Counted from the stretch's first letter, positions 18,750 to 28,724 are shown. The stretch: 64,000 nt of DNA from DATJLY01 sp963773665 (GCA_963773665.1 CAVZBZ010000002.1:1178001-1242000), one strand, 5' to 3'. Numbers and translations are program-made. The notes: generated by a model not told the origin, from the letters alone.

Positions 18750-19973
18750 ATGAAGAAACCGCTCGACCGGCGCAGCTTCGGCGCAGCTGTTGCCGCCACG
18801 GCCGTGTTCGCGGCAACACCGCTGCGCCACGTCCGCGCGCAGGGCGCCACGATCAAGATCGGACGCCTCACGCCGACTTCCGGCTTCGAAGCCGGCATCG
18901 GCCAGCACATGGCTCAGGCCATCAAGGTCGGCACGCCGATCCTCAAGGACATGGGCTATCGCTTCGAAGTGGTCGAGGCCGACACCGAATCGAAGCCCGA
19001 GGTCGCGCGCACCCAGGCCGAGAAGCTGATCCGCGAAGGCTGCCACATGCTGGTCGGCGCGTTCGATTCGGCGCAGACCTTCGCCATTGCGCAAGTCGCC
19101 GAGCAGAACGGCATCCCGCACGTCATCGACATCGGCGCCGACCCGGCGATCACCGAGCAGAGCTTCAAGTACGTGTTCCGCAATTTCCCGACCGCGGTGA
19201 TGCTGGGCGGCCAGGGGCTTGCGCTGTTCGGCGAGCTGTTCAAGGCGACCGGCAAGACGCCCAAGACCGCGGTCCTGCTGCACCTCAACGACACGTTCGG
19301 CGAGGCGATGGTGAAAGGCATCCACGGCTACAACGACAAGGTCGGGCTGCCGTTCAAGATCGTCGACGAGATCGCCTATTCGCCGACCACGAACGACCTC
19401 TCGGCCGAAGTGGCGAAGGCGAAGGCGGCCAATGCCGACCTGCAGATGGTGGTGACGCGGCTCAACGACGCCATCCTGCTCGTGCGCGAGATGGTGAAGC
19501 AGAAATACGATTCGATGGGCATCATGAGCCCGGGCAGCCCCGGCATGTACCAGTCCCAGTTCTTCAAGGCGCTCGGCAAATACGCCAACTACTGCATCAC
19601 CAACATCCCGTGGCTCGACCCCAAGCAGGCGCTCGCGCGCGAATTCGAAGCGGCCTACAAGAAGGCCTATCCGGACGATTTCGCGATCCTCGATGACGGC
19701 TTCAGCGTCGAAGGGCTGCTCGTCTGCCTCGATGCCTTCAAGCGCGCCGGTTCGACCGATCCCAAGGCGCTGGTCGAGGCATTGAAGGCGACCAACATCG
19801 CGAGCCGCATCATGATCGGCGGCGCCATCACGTTCGACGCCAAGGGCCAGAACACGCACCTGCCTTCGGCGGTGATCCAGAACATCGACGGCAAGCCGCA
19901 GGTGGTCCTGCCCGAGGCCAACGCCGCGACGAAGCCGGTCTTCCCGATGCCGAGCTGGTCGCAGCGCACCTAG
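18750..19973 (+). CDS. Branched-chain amino acid-type ABC transporter substrate-binding protein
   Basis: 407 residues with a Tat-like or Sec signal (KKPLDRRSFGAAVAATAVFA; the RRSFGA motif suggests Tat). The periplasmic fold is of the Leu/Ile/Val-binding type: IKIGRLTPTSGFEAGIGQHM, LIREGCHMLVGAFDSAQTFA and LKATGKTPKTAVLLHLNDTF-like stretches. It is the first gene of an operon with two permeases, two ATPases and feruloyl-CoA synthase. Liv-type systems beside aromatic catabolic genes often import phenylpropanoids or benzoates, so ferulate or p-coumarate is a reasonable inferred ligand. Confidence 0.85.
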   Translation: MKKPLDRRSFGAAVAATAVFAATPLRHVRAQGATIKIGRLTPTSGFEAGIGQHMAQAIKVGTPILKDMGYRFEVVEADTESKPEVARTQAEKLIREGCHMLVGAFDSAQTFAIAQVAEQNGIPHVIDIGADPAITEQSFKYVFRNFPTAVMLGGQGLALFGELFKATGKTPKTAVLLHLNDTFGEAMVKGIHGYNDKVGLPFKIVDEIAYSPTTNDLSAEVAKAKAANADLQMVVTRLNDAILLVREMVKQKYDSMGIMSPGSPGMYQSQFFKALGKYANYCITNIPWLDPKQALAREFEAAYKKAYPDDFAILDDGFSVEGLLVCLDAFKRAGSTDPKALVEALKATNIASRIMIGGAITFDAKGQNTHLPSAVIQNIDGKPQVVLPEANAATKPVFPMPSWSQRT

Positions 19974-19998
19974 CGCCAGCGGCGGTCACCCTCGCCTC

Positions 19999-20862
19999 AT
20001 GCCGGCAGCGGTCAATTTCGTCGTCGCCGGCCTCCTGACGGGCGCGGTCTACGGGCTGATGGCGCTCGGCCTGTCCGTCATCTTCGGCGTGATGCGCGTC
20101 GTCAATTTCGCGCACGGCGAAATGACGGTGCTGAGCATGTACGGCACGCTCATCGCCTATGAGGCGCTTGGCCTCGACCCGCTCGCGGCAGCGCCCGTGA
20201 TCGCCGCCCTCATGTTCCTGTTCGGATTCGCGCTGCAGCGCGGCCTCATCAACCGCTTCATCGGGCGGCCCGATCACGAGCAGTTCCTGCTCATGCTTGG
20301 CGTCGCGATCCTGCTGACCAGCTCGATGCTGATGGCGTTCGGGCCGGACGCGCGCAACATCCAGCCGTCCTACGCCTTCGATTCCTACGAGATCGGCACG
20401 CTTATCGTCGACAAGGTGCGGGTCTTCGCGGCCTCGGGCGCGGTTGCCGGCATGGCGGCGCTGTGGGCCTTCTTTCGCTTCGCGCGCACCGGCAAGGCGA
20501 TCCGCGCCTGCGCCGACAATCCGGTGGGCGCGGCGGTGGTCGGGCTCGACGTGGCGCGGCTTTACGCGGTTGCGTTCGGGGTCGGCGCGGCCTGCGTCGG
20601 CGCGGCAGGCACGCTCATGCTCCTCCTCGTCAACGTGCAGCCCTATCTCGGCAGCGACTACACGCTCTTGTCCTTCATCATCGTCATCATCGGCGGATTG
20701 GGCAGCATGCCGGGCGCGCTTTTGGGCGGGCTCTTGGTCGGCGTCTCCGAAGGGCTTTCGGCCTTCTACGTGGCGCCGTCGCTCAAGAGCCTGTTCAGCT
20801 ACGGCCTGTTGATCCTCGTGCTGCTGATCCGGCCGCAGGGGCTCATGGGACGAAGGGCATGA
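19999..20862 (+). CDS. livH: Liv-type ABC transporter permease LivH
   Basis: 287 residues, eight or so hydrophobic helices. It starts VNFVVAGLLTGAVYGLMALG and has LSVIFGVMRVVNFAHGEMTV (about residues 23-42) and the C-terminal LGSMPGALLGGLLVGVSEGL, all standard for LivH. It forms the membrane channel with LivM. Its stop overlaps the livM start (ATGA), indicating translational coupling. Confidence 0.9.
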   Translation: MPAAVNFVVAGLLTGAVYGLMALGLSVIFGVMRVVNFAHGEMTVLSMYGTLIAYEALGLDPLAAAPVIAALMFLFGFALQRGLINRFIGRPDHEQFLLMLGVAILLTSSMLMAFGPDARNIQPSYAFDSYEIGTLIVDKVRVFAASGAVAGMAALWAFFRFARTGKAIRACADNPVGAAVVGLDVARLYAVAFGVGAACVGAAGTLMLLLVNVQPYLGSDYTLLSFIIVIIGGLGSMPGALLGGLLVGVSEGLSAFYVAPSLKSLFSYGLLILVLLIRPQGLMGRRA

Positions 20863-21829
20863 CCGGGCGGCAGGCGCTCGCGCTCGCGCTCTTGGGCGCG
20901 CTCCTCGTCGCAGCGCCGCTTTTCGTCGGCGATTACGTGCTCTCGGTCCTCGTGGTGTTCCTGCTCGCGGCATATCTCGGGCAATGCTGGAACATCATGA
21001 TGGGCTTCGCCGGGCAGCTCTCGCTCGGCCATGCGCTTTATTACGGCATCGGCGCCTATGCCGGTGCGGCGCTCTTCGCGCACTTCGCGACGCTGCCCTG
21101 GCTCGGCGTGTTGGCCGGCGTGGCGATCGCGGCGCTGGCCGCGGCGGCGATTGCGGCCCTTTCGTTCCGCTTTGCCGTCACGGGTGTCTATTTCGCCCTT
21201 CTCACCATCGCGTTCGACGAGTTCACGCGCATCCTGTTCGATCATTTCGACTGGGTCGGCGGATCGGCCGGCCTGTTTCTGCGCGTGGCGCGGATCAACG
21301 AGAACGACGTTCTCCATCTGCGCGGCTCGCCTGCCATGTTCTATTACGTGCTGCTCGCGCTTTCGGCGGGCGCGCTGTGGCTTAGCCGCTGGCTGCTGCG
21401 CCGCCGCATCGGCTTCTACTGGCTTGCGATCCGCGAGGACGAGCCGGCGGCGGCGGCGCTCGGCATCGACACGTTCCGGCTGAAGCTCGCGGCGGTGACC
21501 CTGTCGGGCGCGCTCACGGCGCTCGCGGGCGGCGTCATGGCGTTCTACGACAACAACCTCTATCCCGACGCAATGTTCGCTACGTCGCGCTCGGTCGAGA
21601 TCATCACCGGCCCGATCATCGGCGGACTCGGCACGCTGTTCGGGCCGATCCTCGGCGCCTTTCTGCTGACGACGATGGGCGAGGCGATGACCGATTTCGG
21701 CGCCGCGTTCGGCGTCCCGGGCCTGAAGCAGTGGCTTTACGGCGCCGCGCTCGTCGCCATCGTGATGATGCAGCCGGCCGGCGTCTGGCCGTGGCTGCGC
21801 GACCGGCTCGGGCTCGGCGCGACCAAGCG

Positions 21830-21833
<4 letters not shown>
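20859..21833 (+). CDS. livM: Liv-type ABC transporter permease LivM
   Basis: 324 residues from the ATG at 20859. It is a polytopic membrane protein with CWNIMMGFAGQLSLGHALYY (about residues 43-62), the EAA-like region FYWLAIREDEPAAAALGIDT and the C-terminal IIGGLGTLFGPILGAFLLTT. It pairs with LivH. It overlaps livH and livG by 4 bp at each end. Confidence 0.9.
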
Positions 21834-22554
<721 letters not shown>

Positions 22555-22555
<1 letters not shown>

Positions 22556-23262
22556 TGCTCGAAGTGGCGAACCTGTCGCTCTTCTATGGCGACGCCCAGG
22601 CGCTCGACGACGTGTCGATCGCGGTCGCCGAGGGCGAGATCGTCGCCATCGTCGGCTCGAACGGCGCGGGCAAGACCTCGCTCATCCGCGCGATCTTCGG
22701 CATGGCGCGGGCGAGAAGCGGCTCGATCCGCTTCCGCAGCGCCGAGATTTCGCGCGCGGCGCCCCACCGCATCTGCGACATGGGATTGGGCCAGGTTGCC
22801 GAGGGACGACAGATCTTCCCCAACATGACGGTGCTCGAGAATCTCGAAATGGGGGCCATGGTGCGGCACGCGCGGGCGCAGAAAAGCGCGAGCCTCGAGC
22901 GCATGTTCGCGACCTTTCCGGTGCTGGCCGAGCGGCGGCGGCAGCTTGCCGGGACCTTGTCCGGCGGCGAGCAGCAGATGCTGGCGATCGCGCGCTGCCT
23001 CATGGGAAGCCCGCGCCTCGTCATGTTCGACGAGCCGTCCTTGGGCTTGGCGCCAGTCGTGGTCGAGGACGTGTTCGCCACCATCCGCCGCCTCAATGTC
23101 GAGGAGCGGCTCACCGTTCTCCTCGTCGAGCAGAACGTGGCGCAGTCGCTCTCGCTCGCACATCGCGGCTACGTACTGGAGAACGGCCGCATCGTGATGA
23201 GCGGCAGCGGCGGCGCGCTTCTGGCCGACGATCGCGTGCGCCGCGCCTATATCGGGCTGTGA
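22555..23262 (+). CDS. livF: Liv-type ABC transporter ATP-binding protein LivF
   Basis: 235 residues. Walker A VGSNGAGKTSLIRAIFG, GQVAEGRQIFPNMTVLENLE (LivF-type), signature LSGGEQQMLAIARCLMG, Walker B RLVMFDEPSLGLAPVVVEDV and H-loop LLVEQNV are all intact. It completes the five-component importer. The fcs gene follows after 29 bp, so it is probably in the same transcript. Confidence 0.9.
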
Positions 23263-23291
23263 GCTATAATCGGCGGGACAGGAGACAGACC

Positions 23292-25133
23292 ATGCCCGAG
23301 GGAGAGCGGCGCCTGCCGCGCTTCGCGCCGGCCGAGGTGGTGAGCGAGAACCTTGCGAACGGCGGGATGATCCTGCGCTCGCCGCAGCCCTTGGGCGCGT
23401 GCGCCCGCGCCGTCGGCGACAAGCTCGCCCACTGGGCCGCGTGGATGCCGCATCGCGTGTTTCTGGCCGAGCGCGAGGGCGAGGGCTGGCGGCGCGTCAC
23501 CTATCACGAGGCGCACGAGGCGGCGCGCGCGATCGGCCAGGCGCTCCTCAACCGCCGCCTCGGGCCCGAGCAGCCGGTGATGATCCTGTCCGACAACGGC
23601 ATCGATCACGCGCTCCTCGCGCTTGGCGCGATCTATGTCGGCGTGCCGGTGGCGCCCGTTTCGGTCGCCTATTCGCTGGTCTCGCGCGATTTCGCGAAGC
23701 TGCGCTCGGTCGCCGAGCAGCTGACGCCCGGCCTCATCTACGCCGACGACGGCGCGCGCTATGCGGCGGCGATCGACGCCATCAAGAGCGCGGGCGCCGC
23801 GGTTGCCGTGTCGCGCAATTCGCCGCCCGGTATGGACGCGACCTCGATCGGCGTCATGCGCGCCACGCGGCCGCGCCAGGCGCTCGAGGACGCCTTTCAC
23901 CGCGTTGGGCCCAATACGGTTGCAAAAATCCTGTTCACCTCGGGCTCGACCGGCGATCCCAAGGGCGTCGTCAACACGCAGCGCATGATCTGCTCGAACC
24001 AAACGGCCTATCTCCAGGCCTGGCCGTTCCTGGCCGACCGGCCGCCCGTGGTCATGGACTGGCTGCCGTGGAGCCACACGTTCGGCGGCAACAGCACATT
24101 CAACATGATCCTGTTCAACGGCGGCACGCTGTGGATCGACGACGGCAAGCCGTCGCCTGCGCTCATTGAGCGCACTGTCGCCAACATGCGCGCGGTGTCG
24201 CCAACCCTCTATTTCAACGTGCCGCGCGGCTATGGGCTCGTGCTCGATCATCTCGAGCGCGACCATGATCTGGCGCGCATTTTCTTCGCCGAGCTCGATC
24301 TCCTCTGCTATGCCGGCGCGGCCTTGCCGCAAAGCCTGTGGGAACGCTTCGAGGCGTTGGCGGTCGCGCATACCGGGCGGAAGCCGCCCTTCGTTTCCGC
24401 TTGGGGCACGACCGAGACGGCGCCCTGCTCGACCATCGTGCATTACGCGATCGAGCGCGCCGGCAATGTCGGCCTGCCGGTCGCCGGCACCGAGATCAAG
24501 CTCGTACCCGAAGGCGACAAGCTCGAGCTGCGCGTGCGCGGCCCCAACGTCACGCCGGGCTATTGGCGCAGGCCCGACCTCACGGCCGCTGCGTTCGATG
24601 AGGACGGGTTCTATCGCCCGGGCGACGCGGCAAGGCTCGAAGATGCCGCCGATCCGTCGCGCGGCTTGGTCTTCGACGGCCGTATCGGCGAGAATTTCAA
24701 GCTGTTGTCCGGCACCTGGGTGACGGTGGGCGCGCTGCGCGTCGCCGTCATCGCCGCGGCGGCGCCCGTGATCGAGGATGCTGTGGTCGCCGGGCATGAC
24801 CGCGACGCAATCGGCCTTCTCGTCTTTCCGAGCCTCGCCGGCTGCCGCTCGCTCTGCCCCGAGCTTGGGCCCGACGCGCCGCTTGCGGCGCTCGTCGCCC
24901 AGCCCAAGGTCCGCGCGGCGCTCGAGGCCGGGCTCGCGCGGCACAACGAGACCGCCGGCGGCTCCTCGCACCGCGTGGCACGGGCGCTCTTCCTCGCCGA
25001 GCCACCGTCGATCGACAAGGGCGAGATCACCGACAAGGGATACATCAACCAGCGCGCCGTGCTGAAGGAGCGCGCGGCGCGCGCCGCCGAGCTTTACGCC
25101 GACCCGCCGGGATCGGACGTGATCGCCGTCTAG
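23292..25133 (+). CDS. fcs: Feruloyl-CoA synthase (AMP-forming)
   Basis: 613 residues of the adenylate-forming family. Core A3 motif is ILFTSGSTGDPKGVV (about residues 215-229), A5 is VSAWGTTETAPCS, and A8-like PGDAARL and GRIGENFKLLSGTWVTVG follow. The N-terminus and the GENFKLLSGTWV stretch match the alphaproteobacterial feruloyl-CoA synthase branch. The enzyme activates ferulate to its CoA ester, the first step to vanillin and then protocatechuate, which the lig genes in the window open. The hydratase-lyase (ech) is not in the window. The TAG stop is inside the 6-bp TCTAGA that borders the IS481 cluster. Confidence 0.8.
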   Translation: MPEGERRLPRFAPAEVVSENLANGGMILRSPQPLGACARAVGDKLAHWAAWMPHRVFLAEREGEGWRRVTYHEAHEAARAIGQALLNRRLGPEQPVMILSDNGIDHALLALGAIYVGVPVAPVSVAYSLVSRDFAKLRSVAEQLTPGLIYADDGARYAAAIDAIKSAGAAVAVSRNSPPGMDATSIGVMRATRPRQALEDAFHRVGPNTVAKILFTSGSTGDPKGVVNTQRMICSNQTAYLQAWPFLADRPPVVMDWLPWSHTFGGNSTFNMILFNGGTLWIDDGKPSPALIERTVANMRAVSPTLYFNVPRGYGLVLDHLERDHDLARIFFAELDLLCYAGAALPQSLWERFEALAVAHTGRKPPFVSAWGTTETAPCSTIVHYAIERAGNVGLPVAGTEIKLVPEGDKLELRVRGPNVTPGYWRRPDLTAAAFDEDGFYRPGDAARLEDAADPSRGLVFDGRIGENFKLLSGTWVTVGALRVAVIAAAAPVIEDAVVAGHDRDAIGLLVFPSLAGCRSLCPELGPDAPLAALVAQPKVRAALEAGLARHNETAGGSSHRVARALFLAEPPSIDKGEITDKGYINQRAVLKERAARAAELYADPPGSDVIAV

Positions 25134-25134
25134 A

Positions 25135-26167
25135 TGTGAACTCTCAATAGGTTGTCCACTCGGTCCCGACCGAGGAAACTGATGTTGCTAACGCATCTTT
25201 TTCCTGGGGGGGGACCGAATGGACGTTCACAAGAATGCCCGGCTGACACCGGCAGGTCGAGGGGTCATGGTAGGGCGCGTTGTCGAGGGCGAGGCGCCGC
25301 GGCTCGTCGCGGAAGCGATGGGCGTGTGTGAGAAGACGGTGCGGAGGTGGGTGCGCCGTTTCCACGCCGAAGGTGCAGCGGGCCTGCGCGATCGCTCCTC
25401 ACGGCCGCATCGCGTGCGTCGCCCAACGCCCGCGGTCGTCGTGGTTGGGATCGAGGCGCTGCGCCGCGAACGCTGGACTGGTGCGCAGATCGCGACGGAA
25501 TGCGGCGTGTCGGAAGCGACCGTGTCCCGGGTGCTTCGCCGCCTGGGCCTCAACCGGCTGAAGGCCTTGGAGCCTGCCGAGCCTGTCCGGCGATACGAGC
25601 GCGACCGGCCCGGCGAGCTCATCCATATCGACATCAAGAAGCTCGGGCGTTTCAACCAGGTCGGCCATCGCATCACCGGCGATCGGACCGGTCAGAGCAG
25701 CCATCGCGGCGTCGGCTGGGAGTTCGTCCACGTCTGCATCGACGACGCATCGCGGGTCGCCTTTGCCCGGGTTATGTCCGATGAGCGCAAGGGCAGCGCC
25801 GTGGCCTTCTTGGACGCCGCTGTCGCCTACTATGCCGAACTCGGCGTTACGGTCGATCGCGTCATGACCGACAACGGGTCCTGCTATAGATCCTTCGCTT
25901 TCCGCGACGCCTGCCGAAGGCTCGGCCTCAAGCACATTCGCACCAGGGCCTATACGCCGCAGACTAATGGAAAGGCCGAGCGCTTCATCCAAACAGCGCT
26001 CAGGGAGTGGGCTTACGCCCGTGCCTACACCCACTCAGACCAGCGAACCGTCGAGCTGCCGCGATGGCTGCATCGCTATAACTGGCATCGACCACATGGT
26101 AGCTTGGCAGCAAAACCACCCATCAGCCGCCTCGGTCTATCCGGGGACAACCTGTTGAGGCTCCACA
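25135..26167 (+). mobile_element. IS481-family insertion sequence, copy A
   Basis: 1033 bp. The left end begins TGTGAACTCTCAATAGGTTG and the right end, read inward, begins TGTGGAGCCTCAACAGGTTG, so the terminal inverted repeats match imperfectly with most differences in the first half. One transposase gene fills the element. A run of eight G just before the start codon (25206-25213) is nine in copy B, which explains the one-base difference in length. Confidence 0.9.
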
Positions 26168-26172
26168 CCTAG
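25219..26172 (+). CDS. IS481-family transposase, copy A
   Basis: 317 residues. The N-terminal half holds helix-turn-helix segments (RLVAEAMGVCEKTVRRWVRR; IATECGVSEATVSRVLRRLG). The C-terminal half is an rve-type DDE integrase core with Asp in GELIHIDIKKLGRF (about residue 132), Asp in VMTDNGSCYRS (about residue 217) and Glu in NGKAERFIQTALREW (about residue 254). All catalytic residues are present, so it is probably active. It ends LLRLHT, with the stop codon in the CTAG flank, where copy B ends LLRLHI. Confidence 0.92.
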   Translation: MDVHKNARLTPAGRGVMVGRVVEGEAPRLVAEAMGVCEKTVRRWVRRFHAEGAAGLRDRSSRPHRVRRPTPAVVVVGIEALRRERWTGAQIATECGVSEATVSRVLRRLGLNRLKALEPAEPVRRYERDRPGELIHIDIKKLGRFNQVGHRITGDRTGQSSHRGVGWEFVHVCIDDASRVAFARVMSDERKGSAVAFLDAAVAYYAELGVTVDRVMTDNGSCYRSFAFRDACRRLGLKHIRTRAYTPQTNGKAERFIQTALREWAYARAYTHSDQRTVELPRWLHRYNWHRPHGSLAAKPPISRLGLSGDNLLRLHT

Positions 26173-26832
26173 AGCGGGATTGTTTTGGCCGGAGTTGATT
26201 GGGGATTCCCGAATCGGGGGCGTTTCTGATTCAACATGCTGGCTGGGCGAAGGGGGCCGGCATGAATGGCAAAACCTTATTCGATGGATCTTCGCGAGCG
26301 GGTTGTTGCGGCGGTCGAGAACGAGGGGCTGTCGCGGCATGAAGCGGCGTCGCGGTTCGGGGTTGGCGTGAGCACGGCGATCGCCTGGGTGCGGCGCTTC
26401 CGGGAGACGGGGAGCGTGGTGCCGGGACAGATGGGCGGGCACAAGCCGAAGGCGATCCGGGACGAGCATGAGGTTTGGCTGCGCGAGCGCATTCGCGAGC
26501 GCGATTTCACTTTGCGCGGGCTTGTCCGCGAACTCGCCGGGCGCGGCCTCAAGTCATCATGGACAATCTCGGCAGCCACAAGGGACGCGCCGTCCGTCAC
26601 GCCATCCGTGCCGTCGGCGCCAAGCTCATCCTCCTGCCGAAATACTCGCCCGACCTCAACCCCATCGAACAGCTCTTCGCCAAGCTCAAACACTTGCTGC
26701 GCAAAACCGCCGCGCGAAGCTTCGACGCCGTGACCGAAGCCATCGGACAGCTTCTCGGCAGCTTCACGCCGCAAGAATGCTCAAACTACTTCAGCAACTC
26801 CGGATATGGTCCCGCCTAATTCAATCCCGCTC
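26172..26832 (+). mobile_element. IS630-family element with internal deletion
   Basis: 661 bp flanked by TA (26170-26171 and 26833-26834). Terminal repeats are GAGCGGGATTG and its complement CAATCCCGCTC. It is the same element as the 1053-bp copy at 61263-62315 but lacks about 392 bp in the middle. The junction is at about 26552, joining GGCCTCAAG to TCATCATGGAC. It keeps both ends, so it could be mobilised by the intact copy. Confidence 0.85.
26266..26819 (+). pseudogene. IS630 transposase, internally deleted
   Basis: The N-terminal DNA-binding part MAKPYSMDLRERVVAAVENE through LAGRGLK is intact. After the deletion the downstream part continues in another frame from IMDNLGSHKGRAVRHAIRAV to the end GYGPA. 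The first catalytic Asp (in VFIDETWTKD of the full copy) is lost, so the protein cannot be an active transposase. The remaining N-terminal peptide could still bind the ends. Confidence 0.85.
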
Positions 26833-27785
26833 TAGATGTGGAGCCTCAACAGGTTGTCCCCGGATAGACCGAGGCGGCTGATGGGTGGTTTTGCTGCCAA
26901 GCTACCATGTGGTCGATGCCAGTTATAGCGATGCAGCCATCGCGGCAGCTCGACGGTTCGCTGGTCTGAGTGGGTGTAGGCACGGGCGTAAGCCCACTCC
27001 CTGAGCGCTGTTTGGATGAAGCGCTCGGCCTTTCCATTAGTCTGCGGCGTATAGGCCCTGGTGCGAATGTGCTTGAGGCCGAGCCTTCGGCAGGCGTCGC
27101 GGAAAGCGAAGGATCTATAGCAGGACCCGTTGTCGGTCATGACGCGATCGACCGTAACGCCGAGTTCGGCATAGTAGGCGACAGCGGCGTCCAAGAAGGC
27201 CACGGCGCTGCCCTTGCGCTCATCGGACATAACCCGGGCAAAGGCGACCCGCGATGCGTCGTCGATGCAGACGTGGACGAACTCCCAGCCGACGCCGCGA
27301 TGGCTGCTCTGACCGGTCCGATCGCCGGTGATGCGATGGCCGACCTGGTTGAAACGCCCGAGCTTCTTGATGTCGATATGGATGAGCTCGCCGGGCCGGT
27401 CGCGCTCGTATCGCCGGACAGGCTCGGCAGGCTCCAAGGCCTTCAGCCGGTTGAGGCCCAGGCGGCGAAGCACCCGGGACACGGTCGCTTCCGACACGCC
27501 GCATTCCGTCGCGATCTGCGCACCAGTCCAGCGTTCGCGGCGCAGCGCCTCGATCCCAACCACGACGACCGCGGGCGTTGGGCGACGCACGCGATGCGGC
27601 CGTGAGGAGCGATCGCGCAGGCCCGCTGCACCTTCGGCGTGGAAACGGCGCACCCACCTCCGCACCGTCTTCTCACACACGCCCATCGCTTCCGCGACGA
27701 GCCGCGGCGCCTCGCCCTCGACAACGCGCCCTACCATGACCCCTCGACCTGCCGGTGTCAGCCGGGCATTCTTGTGAACGTCCAT
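26832..27785 (-). CDS. IS481-family transposase, copy B
   Basis: 317 residues, identical to copy A by inspection except for the last residue (Ile instead of Thr), which is encoded in the flanking target. The same helix-turn-helix pair and DDE residues are present. The identity implies recent duplication or ongoing gene conversion. Orientation is opposite to copy A. Confidence 0.92.
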   Translation of the reverse strand: MDVHKNARLTPAGRGVMVGRVVEGEAPRLVAEAMGVCEKTVRRWVRRFHAEGAAGLRDRSSRPHRVRRPTPAVVVVGIEALRRERWTGAQIATECGVSEATVSRVLRRLGLNRLKALEPAEPVRRYERDRPGELIHIDIKKLGRFNQVGHRITGDRTGQSSHRGVGWEFVHVCIDDASRVAFARVMSDERKGSAVAFLDAAVAYYAELGVTVDRVMTDNGSCYRSFAFRDACRRLGLKHIRTRAYTPQTNGKAERFIQTALREWAYARAYTHSDQRTVELPRWLHRYNWHRPHGSLAAKPPISRLGLSGDNLLRLHI

Positions 27786-27870
27786 TCGGTCCCCCCCCCA
27801 GGAAAAAGATGCGTTAGCAACATCAGTTTCCTCGGTCGGGACCGAGTGGACAACCTATTGAGAGTTCACA
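26837..27870 (-). mobile_element. IS481-family insertion sequence, copy B
   Basis: 1034 bp, reverse orientation to copy A. The left end starts TGTGGAGCCTCAACAGG and the right end finishes AACCTATTGAGAGTTCACA. It carries a run of nine C before the start codon where copy A has eight G. Its right border cuts directly into the serine recombinase remnant. Confidence 0.9.
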
Positions 27871-27876
27871 TCTAGA

Positions 27877-28267
27877 GGCCCAGGCGCCCGCCCCAGCGCC
27901 TGTGACGATCCACCCAAATGCGTCGGACATCTACCGCAGGAAGGTCGCCGATTTGCACGCCGCGCTGTCGGCTGACGATACTCGTGCTTCTACCGCCGAG
28001 GCGCTCCGTGGCTTGATCGAAGAGATCCGTGTCACGCCAGACAAAGCGGGCAACGCGATCGAACTCGTTGGCGAACTCGCCGAACTGCTGCGCCTTGGCG
28101 GCAGCAAAAACGCCGCTTTCCTGAGGGAAGCGGCGCGTTCGACAAAATTGGTTGCGGGGGCACGCAACCAATTTTATAGACTCTTTGCGGCTTTAGGGCT
28201 TAGTCCGTTGCAAAGACAAGCCTTTCGAGCGTTCCGCGAATTGGGCAACATTGGGACAAATAGCTGA
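27877..28267 (+). pseudogene. Large serine recombinase, C-terminal fragment
   Basis: The frame runs open from the IS border (EAQAPAPAPVTIHPN) to a stop at 28267. The stretch HPNASDIYRRKVADLHAALS, then EALRGLIEEIRVTPDKAGNA and IELVGELAELLRLG, is the usual C-terminal end of alphaproteobacterial recombinase-family proteins. The resolvase catalytic domain and zinc-ribbon recombinase domain are missing. The gene is cut at the edge of the IS481 cluster. The intact enzyme may once have integrated the accessory region, which begins here; that is inference. Confidence 0.75.
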
Positions 28268-28388
28268 GGATCGCCCGTTTTTGCCTATCCTTACCCGCTG
28301 TGCTCGCTCACTATGCGGCGCACCTCCTGAACGCTGTTCTGCGCCATCGACCACGGGTCCGCGATGGCGCAAGGACGGCCCGCTGCTT

Positions 28389-28676
28389 TCACTTGCCTGA
28401 AGGCTTGAGGTCCTTTGCCGTGTGAAACGGCAAGATGTCGCCATCTCGCTGCGGGTCGCTCAATAAGTCGAGCGCCCTGATAACCGCCGGATCACCGAAC
28501 AGCCCCGCATCGGTGGCGAGGGAGCCGACGACCTGATATGCCTCGGCGCATCGGTTGCTTAGTTTTTCCAGCATCGATGCGATCCGTATCAGATCGTCTT
28601 TGTCGAGCGTGAAGCGGCCCGCCTCTGCGCGTCTGCGCAAATCCGCGACCAAGTGTTCGACGGTGAGTGTTTTCAT
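28389..28676 (-). CDS. Conserved hypothetical protein
   Basis: 95 residues from the ATG at 28676, starting MKTLTVEHLVADLRRRAEAG. Mostly helical by appearance, with no cysteine pairs, signal peptide or membrane segment, and a C-terminus DGDILPFHTAKDLKPSGK. I do not recognise a family. A longer upstream frame exists but crosses a perfect hairpin and has no better start. It lies downstream of the ParB-like gene in the same direction, separated by a terminator-like stem-loop. Confidence 0.5.
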   Translation of the reverse strand: MKTLTVEHLVADLRRRAEAGRFTLDKDDLIRIASMLEKLSNRCAEAYQVVGSLATDAGLFGDPAVIRALDLLSDPQRDGDILPFHTAKDLKPSGK

Positions 28677-28724
28677 CTGGTATGTCCTCCGGCGCACAAT
28701 GAGGGCGAATGTCGCCGCTATTAT

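Larger units (their letters stand above)
25129..27876. mobile_element. Inverted IS481 pair enclosing a deleted IS630 (composite-like cluster)
   Basis: Two almost identical IS481-family elements face each other around a 661-bp IS630 remnant. The cluster is bordered by TCTAGA at 25129-25134 and 27871-27876. The inner borders are CCTAGA (26168-26173) and TCTAGA (26831-26836). All four contain CTAG, which fits the NCTAGN target preference described for Bordetella IS481, with 6-bp duplication. It could move as a unit. Because CTAG is preferred, the matching outer borders alone do not prove a single insertion. Confidence 0.85.

Noticed and set aside
25129..27876. Matching TCTAGA borders as proof of one composite transposition
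   Set aside because: IS481 prefers NCTAGN, so CTAG is expected at every border and only two bases are informative; the broken recombinase argues for a more complex history.
28268..28388. Possible gene or terminator after the recombinase fragment
   Set aside because: No start with coding character and no convincing stem with a T-run was found.
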